A stretch of 64,000 bases of DNA from Denitromonas iodatirespirans (GTDB lineage: Bacteria; Pseudomonadota; Gammaproteobacteria; Burkholderiales; Rhodocyclaceae): positions 124,001 to 188,000 of the forward strand of contig NZ_JAEKFT010000001.1 in the NCBI RefSeq assembly GCF_018524365.1. Direction: 5' to 3'. The first letter of the stretch is position 1. Each line of letters starts with the position of its first letter. The notes below the pieces were generated by a model that was given only the letters and a program-made list of their open reading frames with translations, was not told where the DNA came from and did no database searches. Shown one piece after another: positions 27,792-37,249 of the stretch. The translations under genes and the position numbers were made by a program.

Positions 27792-30700
27792 GTGCCGTCG
27801 ATACCCTCCTCGACCCGCTGCGCTTCGCGCTGCACGGCAGCCGGCTGATCGAGGCCAGCGCCGGCACCGGCAAGACCTACACCATCGCCGCGCTCTACCT
27901 GCGCCTGGTGCTCGGCCATGGCGGCGAGCACGGCTTTGCCCGGCCGCTGACGCCGCCCGAGATCCTGGTCGTCACCTTCACCGAGGCGGCCACCCAGGAG
28001 TTGCGCGAGCGCATTCGCCAGCGCCTGGCCGAGGCGGTCGGCGTCTTTCTCGCAGACCCCGACAGCGTCACCGAGCGCCCGCCCGGCGAAGACCTGCTGC
28101 ACGACCTGCGCGCCGACTTCCCGCCCGAGCAATGGCCCGCCTGCGCGCGCCGCCTGCAACTGGCCGCCGAATGGATGGACGAGGCCGCCGTGTCGACCAT
28201 CCACGGCTGGTGCAACCGTATGCTGCGCGAGCATGCCTTCGACAGCGGCAGCCTGTTCACCCAGGCGCTCGAAACCGACCAGAGCGAGCTGCTCGCCGAA
28301 ACCGTGCGCGATTACTGGCGCAGCCACATGGTGCCGCTGCCGGCGGCCTCGGTGCTCGAGGTACTCGAGCACTGGCCCGGCCCGGCCACCCTGCAAGAAG
28401 ACCTCGACGCCCTGCTGCCCCATGCCGCCACCCTGCCTGAGCCGGCCGCGCCGGCCGACACCCTGGCGCGCGTGCTGCATGAACGCAGCGCCGCCCTCGA
28501 GGCGCTCAAGGCACCGTGGGGTGCGTGGGTGGACGAGTTGCGCGCCCTGATCGACGCGGCGCGCGCGCAGAAGGCCTTCAACGGCGCCAAGCTCAACGGG
28601 CCCAACTTCGACAAGGCAATGGCCGCCATCGCCGCCTGGCGCGACGATGTCGACCTGATCCATCCGGGCCTGAGCGGCGCCACCAAGGATCGGCTCACCG
28701 AAAGCGGGCTGGCCGAGATCTGGAAGACCGGCGCGCCCCCGACCCATCCGGCCCTGCGCGCGCTCGACACCCTCGACACCACGCTCGCCGCCCTGCCCGA
28801 GGCGCGCGCCGACCTGCTGTGCCACGCCGCCCGCTGGGTCGCCGAGCGCTTCGAGCGCGAGCAGCGGCGCCGCGCCCAGATGGGCTTCGACGACCTGCTC
28901 ACCCGCCTCGCCGCCGCGCTTGCCGGCCCCAACGGCGCGCAGCTGGCGGCGCGCATCCGCCACAGCTTCCCGGTGGCGCTGATCGACGAGTTCCAGGACA
29001 CCGACCCGGTGCAGTACGCCATCTTCGACGCGGTCTATCGCATCGCGGCCAATGCGCCCGACACCGCGCTGATCCTCATCGGCGACCCCAAGCAGGCGAT
29101 CTACGCCTTCCGCGGCGCCGACATCCACACCTATCTGGTCGCGCGCCGCGCCTGCGCCGGGCGCCGGCACACGCTCCAGCGCAACTACCGCGCCACGGCC
29201 GAGATGGTCGAGGCCACCAACCGCTGCTTCGCGCGCGCCGAGGCGCACCCGGACGGCGCCTTCCTGTTCAAGAGCGCGCAGGGCAACCCGGTGCCCTTCG
29301 TGCCGGCCGAGGCGCGCGGGCGGGCCGAGCGCTTCTGCATCGACGCCGCGCCCCTGCCGGCGCTCACCGCCTGGCATCTGCCGCCCGGCGAGAAAGGCAT
29401 CGTCACCAAGGACAGCTACATCAGCCGCATGGCCGAGGCCGCCGCCAGCGAGATGGTGCGCCTGCTCAACTTCGGCCAGGCTGGCCGCGCCGCCTTCGTC
29501 GGCCCCGGCGGCGAGGCCCCGCTGCGCCCGGCCGACATCGCGGTGCTGGTCAACAATCGCAGCGAAGCGGCCGCCATCCGCGCCGCGCTGAGCGCGCTCG
29601 GCGTGCGCAGCGTCTATCTGTCCGAGCGCGACTCGGTACTGCAGACCGCCCAGGCCGCCGACCTGCAGCTGTGGCTGGCCGCCTGCGCCGAGCCGGACGA
29701 CCCGCGCCGCCTGCGCGCCGCGCTGGCCACGCCCACGCTGGCGCTCGGCTGGGCCGAGCTGGACACCTTCAACCACGACGAGCAGGCGTGGGAGGCGCGC
29801 GTGCTGCAGTTTCGCGCCTACCGCGAGTGCTGGCGCCGGCAGGGCGTGCTGCCGATGCTGCGCCGGCTGATGCACGACTTCCACCTGCCCGCCCGCTTGA
29901 TGGCCGATCCGCAGGCCAATGGCGAACGCGCCCTCACCGACCTGCTGCACCTGGCCGAATTGCTGCAGCAGGCCAGCGCCCGCATCGACGGCGAGCACGC
30001 GCTGATCCGCCATCTGGCCGAGCTGCGCGCCGACGACCGCCCCGGCGCCGACGCGCGGCAGATCCGCCTCGAAAGCGATGCCGACCTGGTGCAGGTGGTG
30101 ACGGTGCACAAATCCAAGGGCCTGGAATACCCGCTGGTGTTCCTGCCCTTCGCCTGCACCTACCGCGCGGTCAAGCGCACCGACCTGCCGCTCAAGACGC
30201 ATGATGCCGACGGCCGGCTCACGCTCACGCTGAACGCGGACGAAGCCACCCGCCGCCAGGCCGACCGCGAACGCCTCGGCGAAGACCTGCGCAAGCTGTA
30301 TGTGGCGCTGACCCGCGCGCGCCACGCCACCTGGATCGGCGTGGCGCCCATCGACGGCCTGGCCGACAGCGCCATCGGCTATCTGCTCGGCGGCGGCGAG
30401 GCCATCGCCCCCGAGGCGCTCGCCCCCTTGCTGACGGAACTGGCCGGCGAGGCCGGGCCGATCTGCGTCGCCCCAGCCCCCGAAGCGGGCGAGGCGCGCT
30501 TCACCCCGCCCGCCGCAGCCGCCGCCCGCGGCGCCGCGCGCCAGCCGCAGCGCCCGGTGCGCGAGCATTGGTGGATCGCCAGCTACTCGGCGCTCAAGGC
30601 CGGCGGCCCGATGGCGCGCGGCGCCGCCGACACGCCGGGCGAGGACATCCTGCGCGAAACCCTGGCCACGCCCGACGCGGCCCCGCAGCCACCGCTCAAG

Positions 30701-31447
30701 ACACCGGCGCCCGGCTCGCTGCACGCCTTCCCGCGCGGCGCCGAGGTCGGCAGCTTCCTCCACGAACTGCTCGAATGGGCGGCGCGCGAGGGCTTCGCCG
30801 CCAGCGCCGCGCAGCGCCCGCGCCTGCGCGAGATGATCGCCCGGCGCTGCCAGCAGCGCGGCTGGGGCGAGTGGACAGACACCCTCACCGACTGGCTGAC
30901 CCACTTCGTCACCGTCGAGCTGCAGTTGCCGGATGCGACGGTCTCGCTGGCCACGCTCGACACCACGGTGGCCGAAATGGAGTTCTGGATCGCCGCGCAC
31001 CAGGTCGACACCCTCGCCCTCGACCGCCTGGTGTGCGCCCACACCCTCGGCGCCGCGCCGCGCCCGGCACTGCAACCCGACCGGCTCAACGGCATGCTCA
31101 AGGGCTTCATCGACCTGGTGTTCGTGCATGAAGGCCGCTACTACGTGGCCGACTACAAGTCCAATTGGCTCGGCCCGGACGACGCCGCCTACACCGCCGA
31201 GGCCATGCGCGCGGCCATCCTCGACGCCCGCTACGAGCTGCAGTACGTGCTCTACACCTTCGCCCTGCACCGCCTGCTCGCCGCCCGCCTGCCCGACTAC
31301 GACTACGAGCGCCACATCGGCGGCGCGGTGTACCTGTTCCTGCGCGGCAGCCGCGCCCCCGGCCAGGGCCTGCATGTCGAGCGCGCGCCACGCGCGCTGA
31401 TCGAGGCGCTCGATGCGCTATTCGCCGCCACGCCGGAGGCCGCATGA
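27788..31447 (+). CDS. recB: Exodeoxyribonuclease V subunit beta (RecB)
   Basis: 1219 residues. SF1 helicase motifs in order: EASAGTGKTYTIAALYLRL (Walker A, about residue 22), VALIDEFQDTDPVQYAIF (Walker B), GDPKQAIYAFRGADIHTYL, TVHKSKGLEYPLVFLPF, and LYVALTRARHATWIG. The C-terminal nuclease carries GFIDLVF and YYVADYKSNWLG with the catalytic Asp and Lys. RecB is the 3'-5' motor and sole nuclease of RecBCD in double-strand break repair. Start ATG 27788 overlaps the recC stop, and its stop overlaps the recD start. Confidence 0.97.
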   Translation: MSAVDTLLDPLRFALHGSRLIEASAGTGKTYTIAALYLRLVLGHGGEHGFARPLTPPEILVVTFTEAATQELRERIRQRLAEAVGVFLADPDSVTERPPGEDLLHDLRADFPPEQWPACARRLQLAAEWMDEAAVSTIHGWCNRMLREHAFDSGSLFTQALETDQSELLAETVRDYWRSHMVPLPAASVLEVLEHWPGPATLQEDLDALLPHAATLPEPAAPADTLARVLHERSAALEALKAPWGAWVDELRALIDAARAQKAFNGAKLNGPNFDKAMAAIAAWRDDVDLIHPGLSGATKDRLTESGLAEIWKTGAPPTHPALRALDTLDTTLAALPEARADLLCHAARWVAERFEREQRRRAQMGFDDLLTRLAAALAGPNGAQLAARIRHSFPVALIDEFQDTDPVQYAIFDAVYRIAANAPDTALILIGDPKQAIYAFRGADIHTYLVARRACAGRRHTLQRNYRATAEMVEATNRCFARAEAHPDGAFLFKSAQGNPVPFVPAEARGRAERFCIDAAPLPALTAWHLPPGEKGIVTKDSYISRMAEAAASEMVRLLNFGQAGRAAFVGPGGEAPLRPADIAVLVNNRSEAAAIRAALSALGVRSVYLSERDSVLQTAQAADLQLWLAACAEPDDPRRLRAALATPTLALGWAELDTFNHDEQAWEARVLQFRAYRECWRRQGVLPMLRRLMHDFHLPARLMADPQANGERALTDLLHLAELLQQASARIDGEHALIRHLAELRADDRPGADARQIRLESDADLVQVVTVHKSKGLEYPLVFLPFACTYRAVKRTDLPLKTHDADGRLTLTLNADEATRRQADRERLGEDLRKLYVALTRARHATWIGVAPIDGLADSAIGYLLGGGEAIAPEALAPLLTELAGEAGPICVAPAPEAGEARFTPPAAAAARGAARQPQRPVREHWWIASYSALKAGGPMARGAADTPGEDILRETLATPDAAPQPPLKTPAPGSLHAFPRGAEVGSFLHELLEWAAREGFAASAAQRPRLREMIARRCQQRGWGEWTDTLTDWLTHFVTVELQLPDATVSLATLDTTVAEMEFWIAAHQVDTLALDRLVCAHTLGAAPRPALQPDRLNGMLKGFIDLVFVHEGRYYVADYKSNWLGPDDAAYTAEAMRAAILDARYELQYVLYTFALHRLLAARLPDYDYERHIGGAVYLFLRGSRAPGQGLHVERAPRALIEALDALFAATPEAA

Positions 31448-33450
31448 TCCCCTGCCTGCCCGAATCGGCACCGCCCGCAGCCGACGCCCTGCCCATGGCC
31501 ACGTTGCTGGCTGGCTGGGCCGAGCGCGGCTGGCTGCGAGCGCTCGACGTGGCCTTTGCCGGCTTTCTGTGGCGCGAGGTGCCCGAGGCGCCACCGCTCG
31601 CCATCCTCGCCGCCGCGCTGGCCAGCCACCAGCTCGGGCGCGGCCATGTATGCCTGGACCTGGCCGCCACGCTGGCCGACCCGGCCTTCGCCCTGTCGCT
31701 GCCGCCCGAGGGTGCCGAGGCCACCGAGCCGGCCGCCCTGCCCGGCGCGGTACTCAAAACGGTCACACTCGATGCCTGGCTGGCCGCGCTCGACAGCCCG
31801 GCCCTGGTCGCTCCCGGCGCCGGCAGCACGCCGCTGGTGCGCGTCGGCAACCGCCTCTACCTGCGCCGCTACTGGCAGTACGAGCAGGACGTGCGCGCCG
31901 GCATCGACCAGCGCCTGCAAGCCGGCACACCACCTGCCGCCACCGCGCTGCGCGGCCCGCTCGATGCGCTGTTTACCTCCACCACCGGCGGCCCCGACTG
32001 GCAGAAGATCGCCTGCGCACTGGCCGCTCGCAGCGGCTTTGCCATCGTCACCGGTGGCCCCGGCACCGGCAAGACCACCACCGTGGTCAAGCTGCTGGCC
32101 CTGCTACAGGCGTTGGCGCTGGACCAACCCGGGGGGCGCGAGTTGCGCATCCGCCTGGCCGCGCCGACCGGCAAGGCCGCCGCGCGCCTCAATGCCTCGA
32201 TCGCCACCGCCGTGGCCGGCCTGCCGCTGGGCGCGCTGGCCGATGGCGACGCGGTGCGCGCCGCGATTCCGACCGCCGTCACCACCTTGCACCGCCTGCT
32301 CGGCAGCCGGCCGGACAGCCGCCAGTTCCGCCACCATGCCGGCAAGCGCCTGCCGCTCGACGTGCTGGTGATCGACGAAGCCTCGATGGTCGACCTCGAA
32401 ATGATGGCCGCCGTGCTCGCCGCCCTGCCGCCGCAGGCCCGGCTGATCCTGCTCGGCGACAAGGATCAGCTGGCCTCGGTGGAAGCCGGCGCGGTGCTCG
32501 GCGAGCTGTGCCGCCGCGCCGAGGTAGGCCACTACACCCCGGCCACGGCCGCGTGGCTGGCCGAGGCCTGCGGCGAGGCGCTAGACCCCGCCTTGGTCGA
32601 CAGCGCCGGCACGGCGCTCGACCAGGCCGTGGCGATGCTGCGGGCGAGCCACCGCTTTTCGGCCGACAGTGGCATCGGCCGCCTCGCCGCGGCGGTCAAT
32701 GCCGGCGACCCGGTCGCGGTGGCCGCGCTGTGGCAAGCCGCGCCGACCGACCTGCGCCGCCTGACGGGCGACGCCTGCACCGAGGCCGCCTTCGGCGCAT
32801 TGATCCTCGATGCTAAGCACGGCTACCGCCACTACCTCGAGCATGTCGGCCGCGAACGCCCGGCCCATGACGCCGGCCAGCCGGCCTTCGACGCCTGGGC
32901 ACATGCCGTGCTGGCCGCCCACGGCCGCTTCCAGCTGCTGTGCGCGCTGCGCCGCGGCGCCTGGGGCGTGGAAGGGCTCAACACGCGCATCGCCCAGGTG
33001 CTGCACGGCGCCGGGCTGATCCCCGCGGTCGACGGCTGGTATGCCGGCCGGCCGGTGCTGGTGACGCGCAACGACTACGGCCTGGGCCTGATGAACGGCG
33101 ACATCGGCATCACCCTGCCGGTGCCGGGCACGGGTGAGGACGGGTGGAGCCTGCGTGTGGCCTTCCCGGCCAGCGATGGCAGCGCGGGCATCCACTGGGT
33201 GCTGCCCAGTCGCCTGCAGGCGGTGGAGACGGTGTATGCGCTCACGGCGCACAAGTCGCAGGGCTCGGAGTTCGCGCATGTGGCACTGGCGCTGCCCGAA
33301 GCGCCCAGCCCGATCCTCACCCGCGAGCTGCTGTACACCGGCATCACCCGCGCCCGCATGGCCTTCACGCTGCTGTGCCCCGGCGGCGCGGCGGTCGAGC
33401 AGGCGGCGATCGAGCGGCGTGTGTTGCGCGACAGCGGCTTGATGGCTTAG
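31444..33450 (+). CDS. recD: Exodeoxyribonuclease V subunit alpha (RecD)
   Basis: 668 residues. Helicase motifs: VTGGPGTGKTTTVVKLLALL, APTGKAAARLNASI, VIDEASMVDLEMMAAVL, LLGDKDQLASVEAGAVLGEL and, near the end, YALTAHKSQGSEF and LLYTGITRARMAF. RecD is the 5'-3' motor of RecBCD. ATG 31444 lies in the 4-bp overlap with recB. With recC and recB this makes a complete enzyme, so Chi-regulated resection is expected here. Confidence 0.97.
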   Translation: MIPCLPESAPPAADALPMATLLAGWAERGWLRALDVAFAGFLWREVPEAPPLAILAAALASHQLGRGHVCLDLAATLADPAFALSLPPEGAEATEPAALPGAVLKTVTLDAWLAALDSPALVAPGAGSTPLVRVGNRLYLRRYWQYEQDVRAGIDQRLQAGTPPAATALRGPLDALFTSTTGGPDWQKIACALAARSGFAIVTGGPGTGKTTTVVKLLALLQALALDQPGGRELRIRLAAPTGKAAARLNASIATAVAGLPLGALADGDAVRAAIPTAVTTLHRLLGSRPDSRQFRHHAGKRLPLDVLVIDEASMVDLEMMAAVLAALPPQARLILLGDKDQLASVEAGAVLGELCRRAEVGHYTPATAAWLAEACGEALDPALVDSAGTALDQAVAMLRASHRFSADSGIGRLAAAVNAGDPVAVAALWQAAPTDLRRLTGDACTEAAFGALILDAKHGYRHYLEHVGRERPAHDAGQPAFDAWAHAVLAAHGRFQLLCALRRGAWGVEGLNTRIAQVLHGAGLIPAVDGWYAGRPVLVTRNDYGLGLMNGDIGITLPVPGTGEDGWSLRVAFPASDGSAGIHWVLPSRLQAVETVYALTAHKSQGSEFAHVALALPEAPSPILTRELLYTGITRARMAFTLLCPGGAAVEQAAIERRVLRDSGLMA

Positions 33451-33488
33451 AACCGCAGGGCAGGCTCTCAACACACAAGGCGCGACGC

Positions 33489-35117
33489 ATGGCCCACACC
33501 CATCCCGACGGCTGGCAGACCCTCAACGCCACCGGCGCCCAGGCGCGGCGCATCGACACCCTGGCCCGCCTGGCGCGCGCCCTGCCCGCGGCCTACACCA
33601 TCTATCACGCGGTGCACTGGAGCACGCTGGAGGGCGAGCAGTCGATCTATGGCGAGATCGACTTCATCCTCGTCAACCAGGCCGGCGATGTGCTGCTGAT
33701 TGAACAGAAGGCCGGCCTGCTCGACGAGACCGATGCCGGCCTCGTCGAGCGCCACCCGGTGCGCCCGCGGCAGGTGGCGGCGCGCATCGCACAGGCGCTG
33801 CACATCGTGCGCGGCAAGCTGGACGCCGCCCTGGGCAAGGAGCGCGGCGGGCTCGAATACCTCTTCTTCTGCCCCGACTACCATGTCAGGTCGCCGGCCA
33901 CCGCCGGCATCGACGCCGGGCGCATCGTCGACGCCGGCCGGCGCGAGGCGCTCGTCGAGATCATCGACCGCATCCTGCCGCCGCGCAGCGACCACGCCCG
34001 CGCCGCCAAGGTGCATCGCCTATTGCGCGACATCCTGCAATTGCAGCCGGACGTCAGCGCGTTGGTCGGCCGCGCCGAGGCGATGGTCACGCGCATCTCG
34101 GGCGGGCTGGCGCACTGGGGCCGGCGGCTGGATTTCAGCCCCTTCCGCCTGCGGGTCACCGGTACCGCCGGCTCGGGCAAGACCCAGCTCGCGCTGGCCG
34201 AGTACCAGGCCACGCTCGAGGCCGGCAAGCGGCCGCTCTATGTGTGCTACAACCGGCCGCTGGCCGACCATTTCAACGCCATCGTCCCGCGCGGCGGGCT
34301 GGCCTGCACCTTCCACATGCTGTGCGACCTGCACCTGCAGTCGCACGACGAGGCCACCGATTTCTCCGCCCCCGGCGCCTTCGAGCAGTTGGTCAGCCGC
34401 GCCGCCGCCCGGCCGCCGCAGGCCGAACTGATGTTCGACACCGTGATCGTCGACGAGGGGCAGGACTTCTCCGCCGCCTGGCGCGACATCGTGCTGCGCC
34501 ACGCCACGCCCGAAGCGCGCCAGCTGTGGCTGGAAGACCCGCTGCAGAATCTCTACGAGCAGCCGCCGGTCGAGTTGCCCGGCTGGGTCACGCTGCGCTC
34601 CGAGGCCAACTACCGCAGCCCGCGCGCCATCGTCGACTTCCTGCGTCCGCTCTTGCCCGAGGGCCTGCAGATCGAGGCCCAGTCGCCCTTCAGCGACACC
34701 GGCGTGGACATCCTCACCTACCGCGATGCCGAGCAGCTGCGCGAGCGCGTCAAGGAGGCCATCCGCCGCACCTACGCGGCCGGCTTTCGCAAGGAAGACC
34801 TCGCCATCCTCAGCTTCCGCGGGCATCAGCACTCGGCCCTGCTGCATGCCGAGCGCCTCGGCCAGACCACGCTGCGCACCTTCACCGGCGGTTACGACCT
34901 GCTCGGCCAGCCGGCGTACACCGCGGGCGAGGTGCTGATCGAATCGGTCTATCGCTTCAAGGGCCAGGCCGCGCCGGCCGTCATCCTGGCCGAGATCGAC
35001 TTCGACACGCTCGATGCGCGCAGCGCCCGCAAGCTCTTCGTCGGCGCCACCCGCGCGCGCCTGCACCTGGTGCTGGTGATGTCGGAACGCGCAGCGGCCC
35101 GACTGGCGCAGGCGTAG
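33489..35117 (+). CDS. Nuclease-related (NERD-like) domain fused to a UvrD-type helicase
   Basis: 542 residues. An N-terminal restriction-nuclease-like segment has GEIDFILVN (Asp58) followed by LLIEQKAG (Glu72-x-Lys74), the D...ExK pattern of PD-(D/E)xK or NERD folds. The rest is an SF1-like helicase: GTAGSGKT (225-232), VDEGQDFSAAW (321-331), LWLEDPLQNLYE in place of the usual GDxxQ, SEANYRSPRAI, VYRFKGQAAPAVIL and FVGATRARLHL. It lies 38 bp after recD in the same orientation and could be an accessory to end processing or to defence. Family recognised; function unknown. Confidence 0.8.
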   Translation: MAHTHPDGWQTLNATGAQARRIDTLARLARALPAAYTIYHAVHWSTLEGEQSIYGEIDFILVNQAGDVLLIEQKAGLLDETDAGLVERHPVRPRQVAARIAQALHIVRGKLDAALGKERGGLEYLFFCPDYHVRSPATAGIDAGRIVDAGRREALVEIIDRILPPRSDHARAAKVHRLLRDILQLQPDVSALVGRAEAMVTRISGGLAHWGRRLDFSPFRLRVTGTAGSGKTQLALAEYQATLEAGKRPLYVCYNRPLADHFNAIVPRGGLACTFHMLCDLHLQSHDEATDFSAPGAFEQLVSRAAARPPQAELMFDTVIVDEGQDFSAAWRDIVLRHATPEARQLWLEDPLQNLYEQPPVELPGWVTLRSEANYRSPRAIVDFLRPLLPEGLQIEAQSPFSDTGVDILTYRDAEQLRERVKEAIRRTYAAGFRKEDLAILSFRGHQHSALLHAERLGQTTLRTFTGGYDLLGQPAYTAGEVLIESVYRFKGQAAPAVILAEIDFDTLDARSARKLFVGATRARLHLVLVMSERAAARLAQA

Positions 35118-35126
35118 GCTTGGGCC

Positions 35127-35618
35127 ATGAAGACGCTACTGATCGTGTATCACACCATGACCGGCGGCACCTTGCAGATGGCACGCGCCGCCGCGGACGG
35201 CGCTGCGACCGAAGAGGCGGTCGCGGTGAGGCTGCTGCATGCCGCCGAAGCCGGCCCCGAGGATGTGCTGGCAGCCGACGGCTACCTCTTTGCCACGCCG
35301 GAGAACCTGGCCGCCATCTCGGGCCAGCTCAAGGACTTTTTCGACCGCAGCTATTACGCCGCGCTCGACCAGCTCAACGGCCGCCCCTACGCCACCCTGG
35401 TATGCGCGGGCAGCGACGGCGCCAACGCGGCACGCCAGATCGAACGCATCGCGACCGGCTGGCGGCTCAAGGCGGTGTCGCCGCCCTTGATCGTGTGCAC
35501 CCATGCGCAGACGACCGAAGAAATCCTGCGTCAGAAGCACATCGCGGCGGACGAGCTGACCCGCTGCGAGGAGATCGGCGCAGCCTTGGCGGCCGGCCTG
35601 GCGATGGGCGTGTTCTGA
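35127..35618 (+). CDS. Flavodoxin-like / NAD(P)H-dependent FMN reductase family protein
   Basis: 163 residues with a flavodoxin fold: MKTLLIVYHTMTGGTLQMA is the phosphate-binding loop, DGYLFATPENLAAISGQLKDFFDR matches the FMN isoalloxazine loop of NADPH-dependent FMN reductases, and LVCAGSDGANAA follows. It probably binds FMN and acts as a soluble reductase; the partner is unknown. It starts 9 bp after the helicase gene, in the same direction, and may be part of that transcript by proximity only. Confidence 0.78.
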   Translation: MKTLLIVYHTMTGGTLQMARAAADGAATEEAVAVRLLHAAEAGPEDVLAADGYLFATPENLAAISGQLKDFFDRSYYAALDQLNGRPYATLVCAGSDGANAARQIERIATGWRLKAVSPPLIVCTHAQTTEEILRQKHIAADELTRCEEIGAALAAGLAMGVF

Positions 35619-35646
35619 GGCATTGCCGCGCGGCCGGCCCCCCCGG

Positions 35647-36009
35647 CTACGACAACCACAGCGCCAGCAGCCCGATCGCGGCCGGCAGCGCCTGCACGAA
35701 GAGGATCTTGCGGCTGGCGGTTGCCGCGCCGTATAGCCCGGCGACCAGCACGCAGGCGAGAAAGAACACCTTGACCGCGAAACCGTCGGCACCGAGCACC
35801 AGCCCCCACAGCAGGCCGGCGGCGAGAAAGCCGTTGTACAGCCCCTGGTTGGCCGCCAGCACCTTCGATGCACGCGCCGATTCCAGCGTTTGGCCGAAGG
35901 CGCGCAGCCCCGCCGGCTTGTCCCACAGAAACATCTCGAGCACCAGGATGTAGAGGTGGATCAGCGCCACAAGCGCCACAACAATGTTACCGAACGTTCC
36001 CATGGACAT
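35647..36009 (-). CDS. DUF1304 family integral membrane protein
   Basis: A 120-residue protein with four predicted transmembrane helices (about residues 5-25, 50-70, 76-95 and 98-118), matching the DUF1304 family (IVVALVALIHLYILVLEMFLWDKP, NQGLYNGFLAAGLLWGL). Function unknown. The start is ATG 36007-36009 or the Met two codons later; the 90-codon upstream extension has no membrane character and was rejected. It converges with the flavodoxin gene. Confidence 0.85.
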   Translation of the reverse strand: MSMGTFGNIVVALVALIHLYILVLEMFLWDKPAGLRAFGQTLESARASKVLAANQGLYNGFLAAGLLWGLVLGADGFAVKVFFLACVLVAGLYGAATASRKILFVQALPAAIGLLALWLS

Positions 36010-36364
36010 TTTTTTCCGATCGACAGGGCCTGCGGCCAAGCCCGACATGTGGGTGGAGCACGCAGTGTAGCGTGTCGGCGAGCCCGAATCACCGCCCCCG
36101 GTAATGCCGCGGCCTCCCGGCCCATCGCAAAGCAATCGGGCGCCTTTGAGCGGCGTCCATGGCGCGGGAGCGCCGCACCGCGCGGTTCGCCAGCCTGCGT
36201 CAGGACACCGGCAAGCACGTCGGCACTTACAAATATTCCGTTGCAGTTTTATGGCATGCCAATGTTCTACCGTCGACAATGAAAATGTTATATCTTGTCA
36301 GCCGATCGAACGACCCGGCAGTGGGCGCAACCGCCCGCCCCACTCAGCCACCTGGAGAAGCAGC
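36010..36364. other. Gene-free interval between DUF1304 and the PEP-CTERM gene
   Basis: 355 bp. The right part (about 36225-36300) is AT-rich and probably holds the promoter of the PEP-CTERM gene. It includes a 10-bp palindrome TGGCATGCCA (36252-36261) and a TTATAT hexamer at 36288-36293. No convincing -35, sigma-54 site or small gene was found; the left part is GC-rich and looks non-coding. Confidence 0.6.
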
Positions 36365-37180
36365 ATGCAATTACCCGCTTTCATGACCCTCGCCGTCGGC
36401 CTGTCGGCGGCCATGGCCGCCCCGTCGGCTTGGGCACTCCCCGACGCCGAACTGAACAGCACGGCGACCGGTAGCTACGACTTCACGCTCGGCGCGAAGT
36501 CCGGCAACCTCAGCACCTCCGAATCCGATGCCACCGGTGCGCCGAGCACCGTCAGCGGCAGCAAGAACGGTTTCGGTTTCGATGCCACGGCCGCGGTGAA
36601 CGAAACCGCCCTCTCGGCCTACGCCAGCACCGCCTACCATCCCGCCGGCAATGCCGGCTCCGGCAGCAGCAGCGCCTCGGCCGTCGCCAGCCTGACCGAC
36701 TTCATCACCTTTTCCGGCGGCGCCGGCATGGGCAGCGCCAGCCTCACGGCACTGCTCACCGGCACCCTCACCGGCAACAACTTCGGTTCGGCCGGGTACT
36801 CGCTCAGCATTGCGCTGTACGACGTGACCGACCTGGGCACGAGCTACAGCCTTTCGAACCCGCTGATGCTGGCCGCCGACACCCGGAACATCGCCGGGCG
36901 TCAGTTCGTGACGGTCAACGACACCTTCGAGTCGGACTTCGATTTCGAGTACGGCAAGACCTACGGTCTGGTGGCCACCTTCTCCGCCCTGGCGGACAAC
37001 GGGGGCGTTGCCGATTTCAGCAACACCACCAGTTTCGCCATGGCGGCAGCTCCCAATGTGCGACTGGAATCCCAGGCCGGCATCGACTACGGCATTGCCG
37101 CGGTTCCTGAGCCTCAGTCCTACGCCATGCTGCTCGCCGGCATCGGTTTGATGGGCCTGATCGCCCGCCGTCGCAGCTGA
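36365..37180 (+). CDS. PEP-CTERM sorting domain protein (secreted, exosortase substrate)
   Basis: 271 residues. A signal peptide (MQLPAFMTLAVGLSAAMAAPSAWA) is followed by a Ser/Thr/Gly-rich beta-type mature region. The last about 25 residues form the PEP-CTERM signal: VPEPQSYAMLLAG, a hydrophobic helix and a RRRS end. Exosortase EpsH-type enzymes cut at the PEP motif and attach or release the protein at the cell surface, in bacteria that make exopolysaccharide. Start at ATG 36365 with GGAGAAG upstream. No exosortase gene is in the window. The terminator at 37201 follows. Confidence 0.92.
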   Translation: MQLPAFMTLAVGLSAAMAAPSAWALPDAELNSTATGSYDFTLGAKSGNLSTSESDATGAPSTVSGSKNGFGFDATAAVNETALSAYASTAYHPAGNAGSGSSSASAVASLTDFITFSGGAGMGSASLTALLTGTLTGNNFGSAGYSLSIALYDVTDLGTSYSLSNPLMLAADTRNIAGRQFVTVNDTFESDFDFEYGKTYGLVATFSALADNGGVADFSNTTSFAMAAAPNVRLESQAGIDYGIAAVPEPQSYAMLLAGIGLMGLIARRRS

Positions 37181-37200
37181 GTCGTTCCCGCACCGTTCGA

Positions 37201-37226
37201 CCGGGGGCCCGTGGGCCCCCGGTTTT
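37201..37226 (+). terminator. Intrinsic terminator after the PEP-CTERM gene
   Basis: A near-perfect stem CCGGGGGCCC/GGGCCCCCGG with a 2-nt loop, followed by TTTT. It also separates the converging dnaJ-like gene. Confidence 0.85.
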
Positions 37227-37249
37227 CATTTGTGCCCACCGCAGGCGGG

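Noticed and set aside
24126-31375. Very long minus-strand open frames opposite recC and recB (more than 1200 codons each)
   Set aside because: They mirror genes with clear helicase motifs, have no recognisable domains and reflect the low stop-codon density of GC-rich DNA.
36225-36300. Sigma-54 promoter before the PEP-CTERM gene
   Set aside because: I looked for a GG-N10-GC pattern around TGGCATGCC and GGCACTTAC; the spacing or the -12 GC did not fit.
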